From: Streptomyces griseorubiginosus | GTDB taxonomy: Bacteria > Actinomycetota > Actinomycetes > Streptomycetales > Streptomycetaceae | DNA: 32,782 nt | Assembly (NCBI RefSeq): GCF_017614965.1 | Contig: NZ_WVUG01000069.1 | Coordinates: forward strand, 1 to 32,782 | Reading direction: 5' to 3' | In this document: positions 1 through 7,379 of the stretch, one piece after another | Numbering within the stretch: the first letter of the stretch is position 1 | Layout: the number at the start of each line of letters is the position of its first letter | Made by a program: the position numbers and the translations under genes | Notes under the pieces: generated by a model | What the model was told of the DNA's origin: nothing | The model's input: only the letters and a program-made list of their open reading frames with translations | The model's database searches: none

Positions 1-53
1 GCTTCCAGCAGCACGCCCAGCCACCGCCCGCACACGACCCCAGGACACCCGCC

Positions 54-3023
54 ATGCCACGACGCCGCACCTCCAGCTCGTCCAGCTCGACGGGCAGGTC
101 GACCGGCAACTCGACGGGCAGCCCGGCAGTGAACTCGTCGGCTCCCAGGAACCGGACCCCGCAGCCCGTCCGTATCCGGCGTCGCAGCTTCGGGGACTTC
201 GTCAAGGCGTTCTTCGCGTTCGTCGCGCTGCTCGTGCTGGTCGTCGGCGTGCCGGGTGCGCTCGCCGTCACCATCGGGTGGCCGCTGCCCAGCGGGGCGC
301 CCAGCCTCGACTGGCTGCAGCAGGAGATCACCGTCTGGACGTTCATCCACATCCTGACCGTGGTGGTGTGGCTGGCCTGGGCGCAGTTCACCGCCTGCGT
401 GCTGGTGGAGGTGAAGGCCGCGCTCAGCGGGGTCGGCGTTCCCGGGCGCGTTCCGGGGGCGGGCCCCAGCCAGATCCTCGCCCGGCAGCTCGTCGCCGCG
501 CTGCTCCTCGTCGGCGCCACCGCAGCCAGCCTCACCCCGGGGCTGTCGCAGCTCGGTCACAGCCTGGAGGGGAACCAGAAGCCGACGGTGGCCGCCGCCC
601 AGGCGACGCCGGGTCTCTTCGCCCAGCAGCAGGAGCAGGCCGCCCACACCGCCGCCGCCCTCGCCGAACAGGCGTCCCACGCGCAGGCCGACGCCGCGGC
701 CACCGCCAAGCAGCACGGTGACACGAAGTACTACCGCATCCAGCCGCCCGAGGGACGTCACCATGACTCCCTCTGGGAGATCGCCCAGCGGCACCTCGGC
801 GACGGACGGCGGTACAAGGAGATCTACGAGCTCAACAAGGACCGGGTGCAGCCGGACGGTTCCCGGCTGTCCGAGGCCAGTCTGATCCGGCCCGGCTGGA
901 TCATGGAGATGCCCGGGGACGCGCACGGCGGCGAGCTCGTGGAGATGCCGGACTCGGGCGCGCACGTCTCGCCCGAGGTGCAGCACCAGATCCACGACTA
1001 CGCCAAGTCCGGTGCGCACGCGCAGGAAAGCGGCGGCCGGCAGGTCTCGGTGCCCCAGCAGCGGCCCGCCGCTCAGCATGAGCACCACCAGCACCAGCAG
1101 CAGACCGCCGCCGCCCACTCCCACTCCGATTCCGACTCCTTCGGTCTTTCCGAAGCCCTCCTCACCGCTCCCCTCCTCGCCGCCGGTCTCCTCGGTGCCC
1201 TCGGCCGTCGACGTAGGCAGGCGTTGTGGCAGTCGGCGCTCGGTGCCGTCGGCGGCCGGCGCGGTATGGAGCCGCCCACGCCGACGGGGGACGCCGCCGA
1301 CGCGCAGGACGCGCTCCTCGTGGGCGCCGACCCCGAGGCCGTACGCCTGCTCGACCGCTCCCTGCGCGGGCTGGCCGCGCAACTCGCCGGAGAGTCGCGG
1401 CCGTTGCCGACCGTCTACGCCGCTTGGCTCACCCATGGCGACTTGCATCTGCAGCTCGCACAGCCCGCCGGGAAGCCGCCGGCGCCCTGGCAGCTCGGGC
1501 AGGACCAGACGTTCTGGATGCTGGCCCGCAGCGATGCCGAGCGGTACGAGGACGTCGACACCGCGGCGCCGTACCCCGGTCTCGTCAGCCTCGGGACCAT
1601 GGACGACTCCCGGCTGCTGCTCAATCTGGAGGCCGTGCCCGGCATCGTCTCGCTGAGCGGGCGGGAGGCCGACCGGGCGGCCGTCTTCGCCTCCGTGGCC
1701 GCCGAGTTGGCGACCAACGGGTGGTCGGACCGGATGACGATCACGCTCGTCGGCTTCGGGGAGGATCTGACTCCCCTCGCTCCCAACCGGCTCCGTCACC
1801 TCGACGGCATCGACGACCTGATCGAGACCATGGAGGCCGAGACCCGGCAGCGGCGCGGGGCCCTGGGTGCCGCCGGCCACGACTCCGTGCTCACCGGGCG
1901 CACCGGGCCCGCCCAGCACACCCGTTGGGCGCCGCACCTCGTCCTGCTCGCCGCCCAGCCCTCCCCCGAGGACGCCGTCAAGCTCGCCGAACTCGCCTCC
2001 GACGCCAGCAGGTTGGGCATCGGCTACCTCGTCGGCACCGAGACCGGCGATCTGCCCGGCGCCGCCTGGGAGATGGAGATCACCGGCGCGGGCAAGCTGC
2101 TCGCCCCGCTGCTCGGACTCGAACTCGACGCCCAGCTGCTGCCGTCGGCGCAACAGCGGGCCGTCGTCGAGCTGTTCGTCGAGGCCGACCCCGAGCGCGA
2201 TCCCCAAGGGCCCACGCCCACACCGCCGTTCCTCGTCGACATCAGCGAGCAGGGGCGGCCCGCGGTGTACGCGCGGCTTGTCGGGTCGTACGAGATCATC
2301 GGGCTGGAGACCCCGGACGGGGAGCGCAGCGCGCTGCTCCACGAGGCGCTCGCGCTGCTGCTGCTGCACCGCGAGGGCGTCCATTCCCGGGTGCTGGCCT
2401 CCGCGTTGTGGCCGAGGGGCGTCACGGAGGACGTGCGGGACGCGCTGCTGGAGCGGCTGCGGGCCTGGCTCGGTACCGATCCGGACGGCAGCCCCCGGCT
2501 GTCCGCCGACGCGACCGGGCGGCTCGTGCTCGCCAAGTCCGTCGTCTCCGACCTGGACGTGCTGCGCTCGCTGTACCACGAGGCCACCCAGGGCAAGGGC
2601 GTCGACAGCCGGGTCGTACGGGGGCGTCTGCTCACCGACGCGCTGGTCCTGGTCCGCGGCCCGCTGCTCGCCGACCGGCCCGAGGGACGCTACCGCTGGC
2701 TCACCCACGAGATCATCGACGCCCAACTGCCTTTGCTGGTCGCCGACATCGGGCTCGCGCTGTCGGCTTTCCACCTGGAGAAGGACCGCGCCGAGAAGGC
2801 CATCGAGGCGCTGAACGCGGCGCTCAACTCCGCGCCCGCGGACGAGCGCCTGTGGAACGAGCTGCTGCGCGCCACCCACGCCACGGGTGACACCGAGCGT
2901 CTGAAGTCCCTCGCCGCCGACCTCGTCGACCGCAGCGGTGCCCGCGGGCTGCCCGCGCGCACCGAGGCCCTCCTCGACGAACTGCTGCCGTCCTGGCGCA
3001 CCGGCGTCGCCGCGGTGGGATGA
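54..3023 (+). CDS. Membrane LysM protein with cytoplasmic BTAD-type regulator module
   Basis: The 989-residue protein starts with a Ser/Thr-rich basic tail. Membrane segments lie at about residues 50-73, 95-118 and 145-162. A LysM-like domain follows at about 225-288 (DSLWEIAQRHLGDGRRYKEI, then LIRPGW), then a His/Gln-rich stretch (341-356) and a fourth membrane segment (366-384) closed by RRRR. Positive charges (RIRRR before segment 1, K/R in the 119-143 loop, RRRR after segment 4) put LysM outside and the C-terminal 600 residues inside. The C-terminus resembles a winged-helix-like region (about 740-842) plus a helical BTAD domain (about 842-970). The middle (390-740) is unrecognised and has no clean Walker A motif. 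It may bind wall glycan outside and signal inside, but DNA binding is inferred. The frame is open to the window edge upstream, so the ATG at 54 (AGGA at 41-44) is the likely start, not a proven one. Confidence 0.85.
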   Translation: MPRRRTSSSSSSTGRSTGNSTGSPAVNSSAPRNRTPQPVRIRRRSFGDFVKAFFAFVALLVLVVGVPGALAVTIGWPLPSGAPSLDWLQQEITVWTFIHILTVVVWLAWAQFTACVLVEVKAALSGVGVPGRVPGAGPSQILARQLVAALLLVGATAASLTPGLSQLGHSLEGNQKPTVAAAQATPGLFAQQQEQAAHTAAALAEQASHAQADAAATAKQHGDTKYYRIQPPEGRHHDSLWEIAQRHLGDGRRYKEIYELNKDRVQPDGSRLSEASLIRPGWIMEMPGDAHGGELVEMPDSGAHVSPEVQHQIHDYAKSGAHAQESGGRQVSVPQQRPAAQHEHHQHQQQTAAAHSHSDSDSFGLSEALLTAPLLAAGLLGALGRRRRQALWQSALGAVGGRRGMEPPTPTGDAADAQDALLVGADPEAVRLLDRSLRGLAAQLAGESRPLPTVYAAWLTHGDLHLQLAQPAGKPPAPWQLGQDQTFWMLARSDAERYEDVDTAAPYPGLVSLGTMDDSRLLLNLEAVPGIVSLSGREADRAAVFASVAAELATNGWSDRMTITLVGFGEDLTPLAPNRLRHLDGIDDLIETMEAETRQRRGALGAAGHDSVLTGRTGPAQHTRWAPHLVLLAAQPSPEDAVKLAELASDASRLGIGYLVGTETGDLPGAAWEMEITGAGKLLAPLLGLELDAQLLPSAQQRAVVELFVEADPERDPQGPTPTPPFLVDISEQGRPAVYARLVGSYEIIGLETPDGERSALLHEALALLLLHREGVHSRVLASALWPRGVTEDVRDALLERLRAWLGTDPDGSPRLSADATGRLVLAKSVVSDLDVLRSLYHEATQGKGVDSRVVRGRLLTDALVLVRGPLLADRPEGRYRWLTHEIIDAQLPLLVADIGLALSAFHLEKDRAEKAIEALNAALNSAPADERLWNELLRATHATGDTERLKSLAADLVDRSGARGLPARTEALLDELLPSWRTGVAAVG

Positions 3024-3895
3024 ACGCCGGGGTGAGCACGGGGGCGCTGATCGCCGTCGCCGCGCTGTGGGGCGCGGCGGCGGGATCGCTGCTGCCGCGG
3101 GCCGCGTACCGGTTCTCGGTCCCCTCGGGGGAGAGCTGGCGAGACGCGTGCCCCGGGGAGCACCGCATCGGCGGACGGCTCGGCGGCTGGCTCGGCCTGG
3201 CCCGCTGCGGGGAGTGCGCGGGCGCCCGCACCGAAGACGCCGGCAAGGAGGGCCGAGCGGCCGCGGGAGAAGCGGGCAAGGAAGCCCCAGCATCCGCCTG
3301 GGAGGCCGACACAGCCGTCGGGGCAGCCCGGGAAACCGCGCCGGCGCCGTCGTACGGCCCCGGTACCCCCGCCCTCGTCCTCGCCACCGCCCTCGTCTGT
3401 GCCGCCCTCGCCGCCGCCACCGGGACCCGGCCCGAGCTCGCGGTCTGGCTGCTGCTCGCGCCCGTCGGGGTGCTGCTGGCCGTCGTCGACTTCCGGGTGC
3501 AGCGGCTGCCCGACCCGCTGACGCTTCCCCTCGCGGGCGCCGCGCTCGTACTGCTCGGGCTCGTCGCCCTCGTACCGGAGCACGCGGGCGACTGGCCGAC
3601 CGCGCTGTACGGCGCCCTCGCGCTCGGCGGTGCCTTCTTCCTGCTGTTCCTGATCAACCCGGGCGGCATGGGCTTCGGGGACGTGAAGCTGGCGCTGGGG
3701 CTCGGGGCCGTGCTCGGGTGGTACGGGTGGGCGACGGTGATGCTCGGGACCTTCGCCGCGTTCCTGCTCGGCGCGCTGTACGGCGGCGCGCTCGTCGTGG
3801 CGCGGCGGGCCGGGCGCAAGACGGCGATCGCGTTCGGGCCGTTCCTGATCGCGGGGGCGTTCCTGGGGCTGCTCATCGGGGCGTACGCGGCCTGA
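3020..3895 (+). CDS. Type IV prepilin peptidase (A24 family)
   Basis: This 291-residue polytopic membrane aspartyl protease would cleave the leader peptides of type IV or Flp-type prepilins at the cytoplasmic membrane. The two catalytic aspartates are visible: Asp157 in VVDFRVQRLPD and Asp221 in GMGFGDVKLALG, the GxGD motif. The C-terminal AFGPFLIAGAFLG is also typical of the family. The N-terminal region keeps only one CxxC (CGEC, about 63-66), and an Ala/Glu-rich linker (70-110) replaces the usual second cysteine pair and methylase domain. It overlaps the preceding gene by four bases (ATGA), which implies translational coupling. The substrates are not in this window; a Flp/Tad pilus locus upstream would be expected. 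Confidence 0.85.
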   Translation: MNAGVSTGALIAVAALWGAAAGSLLPRAAYRFSVPSGESWRDACPGEHRIGGRLGGWLGLARCGECAGARTEDAGKEGRAAAGEAGKEAPASAWEADTAVGAARETAPAPSYGPGTPALVLATALVCAALAAATGTRPELAVWLLLAPVGVLLAVVDFRVQRLPDPLTLPLAGAALVLLGLVALVPEHAGDWPTALYGALALGGAFFLLFLINPGGMGFGDVKLALGLGAVLGWYGWATVMLGTFAAFLLGALYGGALVVARRAGRKTAIAFGPFLIAGAFLGLLIGAYAA

Positions 3896-3985
3896 CGTCG
3901 GGGTTGTCGGAGGGCTGGCGTAGGCTGGTTCGGTCCGTGCACCGCGGACGCAGCCGTCCACAACCCTTGACGAAAGGGACGCCCG

Positions 3986-5185
3986 GTGACCGAGAAGGCC
4001 GACCTCCAGTCCGTGCTCGACCGTGCCGCCGCCGGTGGACGCATCACGCCGGAAGAAGCGCTCGACCTCTACCGCGACGCCCCGCTGCACGCGCTGGGCG
4101 CGGCCGCGGACGCCGTACGCCGCCGCAAGTACGCGGGCACCGAGCACATCGCGACGTACATCATCGAGCGGAACATCAACTACACGAACGTGTGCGTCAC
4201 GGCGTGCAAGTTCTGCGCCTTCTACGCCGCCCCCAAGGACACGGCCAAGGGCTGGACGCGCGATCTGGACGACATCCTGCGCCGGTGCGCGGAGACGGTC
4301 GAGCTGGGCGGCACGCAGATCATGTTCCAGGGCGGCCACCATCCGGACTACGGCGTGGAGTACTACGAGAAGCACTTCAAGGCCATCAAGGACGCCTTCC
4401 CGCAGCTGGTGATCCACTCCCTCGGCGCGTCCGAGGTCGAGCACATGGCCCGTATCTCCAAGGTGTCGGTCGAGGAGGCCATCAGCCGTATCCACGCGGC
4501 CGGCCTCGACTCCTTCGCCGGCGCCGGCGCGGAGCTGCTGCCGGAGCGGCCGCGCAAGGCGATCGCCCCGCTGAAGGAGAGCGGCGAGCGCTGGCTGGAG
4601 ATCATGGAGACCGCCCACCGGCTGGGCGTGGAGTCCACGTCGACCATGCTGATGGGCACGGGCGAGACCAACGCCGAGCGGATCGAGCACCTGCGGATGA
4701 TCCGTGACGTGCAGGACCGCACGGGCGGCTTCCGGGCCTTCATCCCGTACACCTACCAGCCCGAGAACAACCACCTGAAGGGCCGTACGCAGGCCACGAT
4801 CTTCGAGTACCTGCGGATGATCGCCATCGCCCGGGTCTTCCTGGACAACGTCCGGCACATCCAGGGTTCCTGGCTGACCACGGGCAAGGAGGTCGGCCAG
4901 CTGTCCCTGCACTACGGCGCCGACGACCTCGGCTCGATCATGCTCGAGGAGAACGTCGTCTCCTCCGCCGGAGCCAAGCACCGCTCCAACCGCCTGGAGA
5001 TCATCGACCTGATCAGGAAGGCGGGCCGCGTCCCGGCGCAGCGCTCGACGACCTACGAGCACCTGGTGGTCCACGACGACCCGGCGAACGACCCGGTCGA
5101 CGAGCGCGTGATGTCCCACATCTCCTCGACGGCGATCGCGGGCGGCACGGCACACCCCGAGCTGAAGCTGCTCGCCTCCAACTGA
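3986..5185 (+). CDS. mqnC: Cyclic dehypoxanthinyl futalosine synthase MqnC (radical SAM)
   Basis: MqnC catalyses the radical SAM cyclisation of dehypoxanthinyl futalosine in the futalosine route to menaquinone, used by Streptomyces in place of the classical Men pathway. The 399-residue protein has the [4Fe-4S] motif CVTACKFC (Cys70, Cys74, Cys77), preceded by NINYTNVC as in MqnC/MqnE/CofH-type enzymes. Later family blocks include GGHHPDYGVEYYE, FIPYTYQPENN and GADDLGSIMLEENVV. The start is GTG, with AAAGG about nine bases upstream (CGAAAGGGACGCCCG-GTG). The next gene begins seven bases after the stop. menG lies about 5.7 kb downstream, and complex I, which uses the quinone, follows. Confidence 0.95.
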   Translation: MTEKADLQSVLDRAAAGGRITPEEALDLYRDAPLHALGAAADAVRRRKYAGTEHIATYIIERNINYTNVCVTACKFCAFYAAPKDTAKGWTRDLDDILRRCAETVELGGTQIMFQGGHHPDYGVEYYEKHFKAIKDAFPQLVIHSLGASEVEHMARISKVSVEEAISRIHAAGLDSFAGAGAELLPERPRKAIAPLKESGERWLEIMETAHRLGVESTSTMLMGTGETNAERIEHLRMIRDVQDRTGGFRAFIPYTYQPENNHLKGRTQATIFEYLRMIAIARVFLDNVRHIQGSWLTTGKEVGQLSLHYGADDLGSIMLEENVVSSAGAKHRSNRLEIIDLIRKAGRVPAQRSTTYEHLVVHDDPANDPVDERVMSHISSTAIAGGTAHPELKLLASN

Positions 5186-5192
5186 CCCGCCT

Positions 5193-5633
5193 GTGCTGAC
5201 GATTCACCTGGCGGACGAGGTCCGCCACGGCACCGGAACGGTGAAGGACGGTGCCGTGGCGGTCGACGGGAGCCGGATCGCCGCGGTGGGTCCGTCGGAG
5301 GAGTTGCGGGAGCGGTTCCCCGGGGCGCGGGTGCGCACGTGGCCGGGGGTGCTGGGGCCGGGCCGCGTCCACGAGGGCCCGCTGCCGGACGCCCCGAGCC
5401 CCCGCGAGCGTGTCCACGCGGTGCTGAAGTCGGGAGCGACGGCCGTCCTGCGGGAGTACGTCGACTCGCCCGAACTGCTCGCTGCCGCCGCCCGGAACGA
5501 GGTGCTGGTCCTGGCCTCCGCGCAGTCACCGGCGATCACCGTGCACGGCAGGGCGGACCTGGCCGTCTTCGACGGGATGGGCGCCTGCCTGGCAACCGTG
5601 TGCGCCGGGCGGCTGGTGCACCGGCGCCGCTAG
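5193..5633 (+). CDS. Barrel-less amidohydrolase relative (imidazolonepropionase-like composite domain)
   Basis: This 146-residue protein has the N-terminal beta-strand segment of amidohydrolases (ADEVRHGTGTVKDGAVAVDG, then RIAAVG). It also has the matching C-terminal strand segment (GRADLAVFDGMGACLATVCA, then GRLVHRRR). Together these form the composite sandwich domain that flanks the TIM barrel in imidazolonepropionase and aminodeoxyfutalosine deaminase. The barrel itself is nearly gone, since family members run to about 400 residues. The place of the metal-binding PGxxxxHxH strand reads PGVLGPGRVHEG, with one His, so metal-dependent hydrolysis looks impossible. The GTG start lies seven bases after mqnC, so co-expression is likely. 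A structural, binding or regulatory role in menaquinone synthesis is only inferred. Confidence 0.8.
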   Translation: MLTIHLADEVRHGTGTVKDGAVAVDGSRIAAVGPSEELRERFPGARVRTWPGVLGPGRVHEGPLPDAPSPRERVHAVLKSGATAVLREYVDSPELLAAAARNEVLVLASAQSPAITVHGRADLAVFDGMGACLATVCAGRLVHRRR

Positions 5634-5643
5634 GACCCGGCGC
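5624..5643. terminator. Candidate bidirectional terminator between convergent genes
   Basis: A GCGCCG (5624-5629) / CGGCGC (5638-5643) stem with an eight-base loop lies across the stop codons of the converging genes ending at 5633 and 5643. It is short and lacks a T-run, which is common for Streptomyces terminators, so support is modest. Confidence 0.4.
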
Positions 5644-6677
5644 TATCCGGCGAGAGCCTCGCCGAAGGCCCCCGAACTCTGCTTCACCCCACTGCAGTCG
5701 GTCGCCGCGTCACTGCCGCTGCCCTTCGCGCACTGCTGGTCCCGGAACGTCGACCACATCGACACCCAGGCGATCTCCTTCTCCTCGGCGAACGTCCGCA
5801 CCTGCGCCGCGTCGGAGAGGGTGAACGTCTCGCCGGCGACGTCGTTGACCCCGATCATCGACGTCAGCGCCATGCCCTGCCAGGCACCGGCGGCGGAGAG
5901 CCCGAACACCTTCTCAAGCTGGGTGTGCGCGGCCTTCGCCGAGGTCAGCGCGTAGTCCCCCATGTCCCCGGCGTACGACTCGCCGTAGTTCATGGTCATG
6001 AGGTTGACCGTGGAGACCTGGACGTCGTACGTGTTCGCGGACTCCAGCAACGCCAGACTGTCGGAGTCCAGTCCGGACGGCATCACCGGAAGCGTGAAGG
6101 AGACCTCCAGATCGGGCCGTTCCTTCTGCAGCGCCGCGATCGCCTCCGACCGCAGCGCGACCGTGTCCGCGTCGGTCAGCTCGTCGCCCTCGATGTCGAA
6201 GTCGGCCTGGCTGGAGCCGGCGGCGTCAAGTGCCGTGCCATAGGCGGCCGCCAGCTTCGACACGCTGTCGCAGGTCGTCGCGAGTTCCTTGCCGGAGGCC
6301 CCGCCGAAGGAGACGCGGACCGTCCCGCCGTCCGCCGTGAGCCGGGAGATCCGGGCCTTCACCGCCGCGTCCGCGATCGCGTCCTCCCCGTTCCACCGGG
6401 GCGTGCAGTCACTGCCGTCGGAGATCACGAAGGCCAGGTTGTACGTCGACGGCGACCCGCTGGAGTCGTTGGCGGAGGCCTCGGTCGCGCTGACGTAGGG
6501 CGCGTAGGCGGTGACGCTTGAGGAGGCGTCGGCGGTGGCGCTTGGGGAGACGTCGGCGGTGACGCCTGGGGAGGCGTCTGCGGCGGTCTGCTTCGGCCCC
6601 GCGGAGCATCCCGCCGTGGCCAGGGCAAACACACAAGTGAACCCGGCGGCCGGCCTCAGCAAACTCCGCATGGACAT
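5643..6677 (-). CDS. Secreted GH18 chitinase-like lipoprotein
   Basis: This is a predicted exported glycoside hydrolase of family 18, acting on beta-1,4-GlcNAc-type polymers. The 344-residue protein begins with a signal peptide ending in LATAGC (Cys24), a lipobox-like site with a weak -3 position. A Ser/Thr/Ala linker follows (residues about 31-70) and includes an eight-residue repeat. GH18 signatures are RVSFGGASG (SxGG strand, about 121-129), ADFDIEGDE (DxDxE with Asp159, Asp161 and candidate proton donor Glu163), NLMTMNYG (about 225-232) and WVSMWS near the C-terminus. An in-frame Met at residue 3 is an equally plausible start, since both have weak Shine-Dalgarno sequences. It is divergent from the polysaccharide synthesis genes at 6976-10828, so it may trim or remodel that polymer. 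That role is inferred; ordinary chitin scavenging is the alternative. Confidence 0.85.
   Translation of the reverse strand: MSMRSLLRPAAGFTCVFALATAGCSAGPKQTAADASPGVTADVSPSATADASSSVTAYAPYVSATEASANDSSGSPSTYNLAFVISDGSDCTPRWNGEDAIADAAVKARISRLTADGGTVRVSFGGASGKELATTCDSVSKLAAAYGTALDAAGSSQADFDIEGDELTDADTVALRSEAIAALQKERPDLEVSFTLPVMPSGLDSDSLALLESANTYDVQVSTVNLMTMNYGESYAGDMGDYALTSAKAAHTQLEKVFGLSAAGAWQGMALTSMIGVNDVAGETFTLSDAAQVRTFAEEKEIAWVSMWSTFRDQQCAKGSGSDAATDCSGVKQSSGAFGEALAG
6511..6582. repeat. Three tandem 24-bp repeats inside the GH18 linker
   Basis: Three adjacent 24-base units (6511-6534, 6535-6558, 6559-6582) match each other at about 21 of 24 positions. They encode the repeating eight-residue TADxSxxx-type linker between the lipobox and the catalytic domain. 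Copy number probably varies between strains. Confidence 0.85.
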
Positions 6678-6975
6678 GCACCCGCTCTCGTGATTTCCGT
6701 CTCAGGTCCGAAACAAAGCCCTATTCAAAAGGAGAACGTCTCACACGAAGCTTGCGCTCACGAACTCGGGAAATCCATGGGAAGTTCATGGGAGGCGTGG
6801 TATGAAACGGGCCAACCGGGCGGAACGAAGGGGATGTTCGGCGCACTCCCTCCCGAGGTGAACCGCGCAGGCATTCACAGAAACTCTCAGCCGGGGGACA
6901 GGTTGGGGGCCTTCTCATATGCGCCTCACAAAAAGTCGAGCTCCGGTCACATAAAGCCTGCCTAATGTCTGGGGA
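6678..6975. other. Divergent intergenic regulatory region (GH18 / polysaccharide genes)
   Basis: This 298-base region is visibly AT-richer than its surroundings and lies between divergent genes. It holds four copies of a TCACAnnAA[G/C] motif (6741-6750, 6875-6884, 6926-6935, 6947-6956) and a candidate -10 element at 6963-6968. A 91-codon frame crosses it (6690-6965) but shows no family features or Streptomyces codon bias, so I call no gene here. Confidence 0.6.
6926..6975 (+). promoter_or_regulatory. Candidate promoter with TCACAwAAAG direct repeat, leaderless start
   Basis: TCACAAAAAG (6926-6935) and TCACATAAAG (6947-6956) are 21 bases apart, two helical turns, in the same orientation. A TAATGT hexamer (6963-6968) matches the TAnnnT -10 pattern, and seven bases later comes the ATG at 6976, so transcription may begin on the start codon. 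No good -35 box is visible and one repeat covers the -35 zone, which would suit an activator-dependent promoter. This is inference from spacing. Confidence 0.4.
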
Positions 6976-7362
6976 ATGCATTCCGAGCCTGCCATCGAAA
7001 ACCGCGCGACCACCGGCGGTCGCCGCCGCAAACGCGGCAACGGGTCCGTCGAGGGGCCTGTGTTCGTTGACAACTCCGGACGCCGTTCGAAGCTGCTGAA
7101 GCGGTTCGGCCTCCTCGTGGGCGTCCTGTGTCTCGGGTACGCCGTCGTCCTGGGCCTCGCCTTCCTGGGCATCGGCACCTCGGTCACCCCCTCCTCGCTG
7201 CTGCCCTTCCGGGGCGGCCAGGCGGGCCCGGCCGGCAACGGCCCCGCGGGCTACCGGCAGCAGGGCGGCGTCGGCGACCGGATCGGCCGGCCCGGTGACA
7301 TCCCCTCGGTGCCGCCGTCCGGCACGCCCACTGCGTCCGCGTCCGCCACCGCGGCCAACTGA
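6976..7362 (+). CDS. Small single-pass membrane protein upstream of polysaccharide synthase
   Basis: The 128-residue protein has a basic cytoplasmic N-terminus (GGRRRKRG, GRRSKLLKR) and one membrane segment at about 45-67. A Gly/Pro/Ser-rich tail outside ends in SASATAAN. I do not recognise a named family. It ends 17 bases before the deacetylase/synthase gene and is probably co-transcribed with it, so an accessory or scaffolding role in polymer synthesis or export is a reasonable guess. The only upstream purine run, GGGGA, abuts the ATG and is too close for a normal ribosome site, which favours a leaderless mRNA. A GTG at 7060 is a less likely alternative start. Confidence 0.7.
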   Translation: MHSEPAIENRATTGGRRRKRGNGSVEGPVFVDNSGRRSKLLKRFGLLVGVLCLGYAVVLGLAFLGIGTSVTPSSLLPFRGGQAGPAGNGPAGYRQQGGVGDRIGRPGDIPSVPPSGTPTASASATAAN

Positions 7363-7379
7363 CCGGAGCCCCCAGCCAC

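Noticed and set aside
2690..5155. 821-codon open frame on the minus strand
   Set aside because: It is antisense to the LysM-BTAD gene, the peptidase and mqnC. Its product is Arg/Gly/Asp/His-rich with no domains, typical of GC-rich shadow frames.
6690..6965. 91-codon plus-strand frame in the GH18/polysaccharide intergenic region
   Set aside because: It lacks Streptomyces codon bias and has no domain; the region reads better as promoter DNA.
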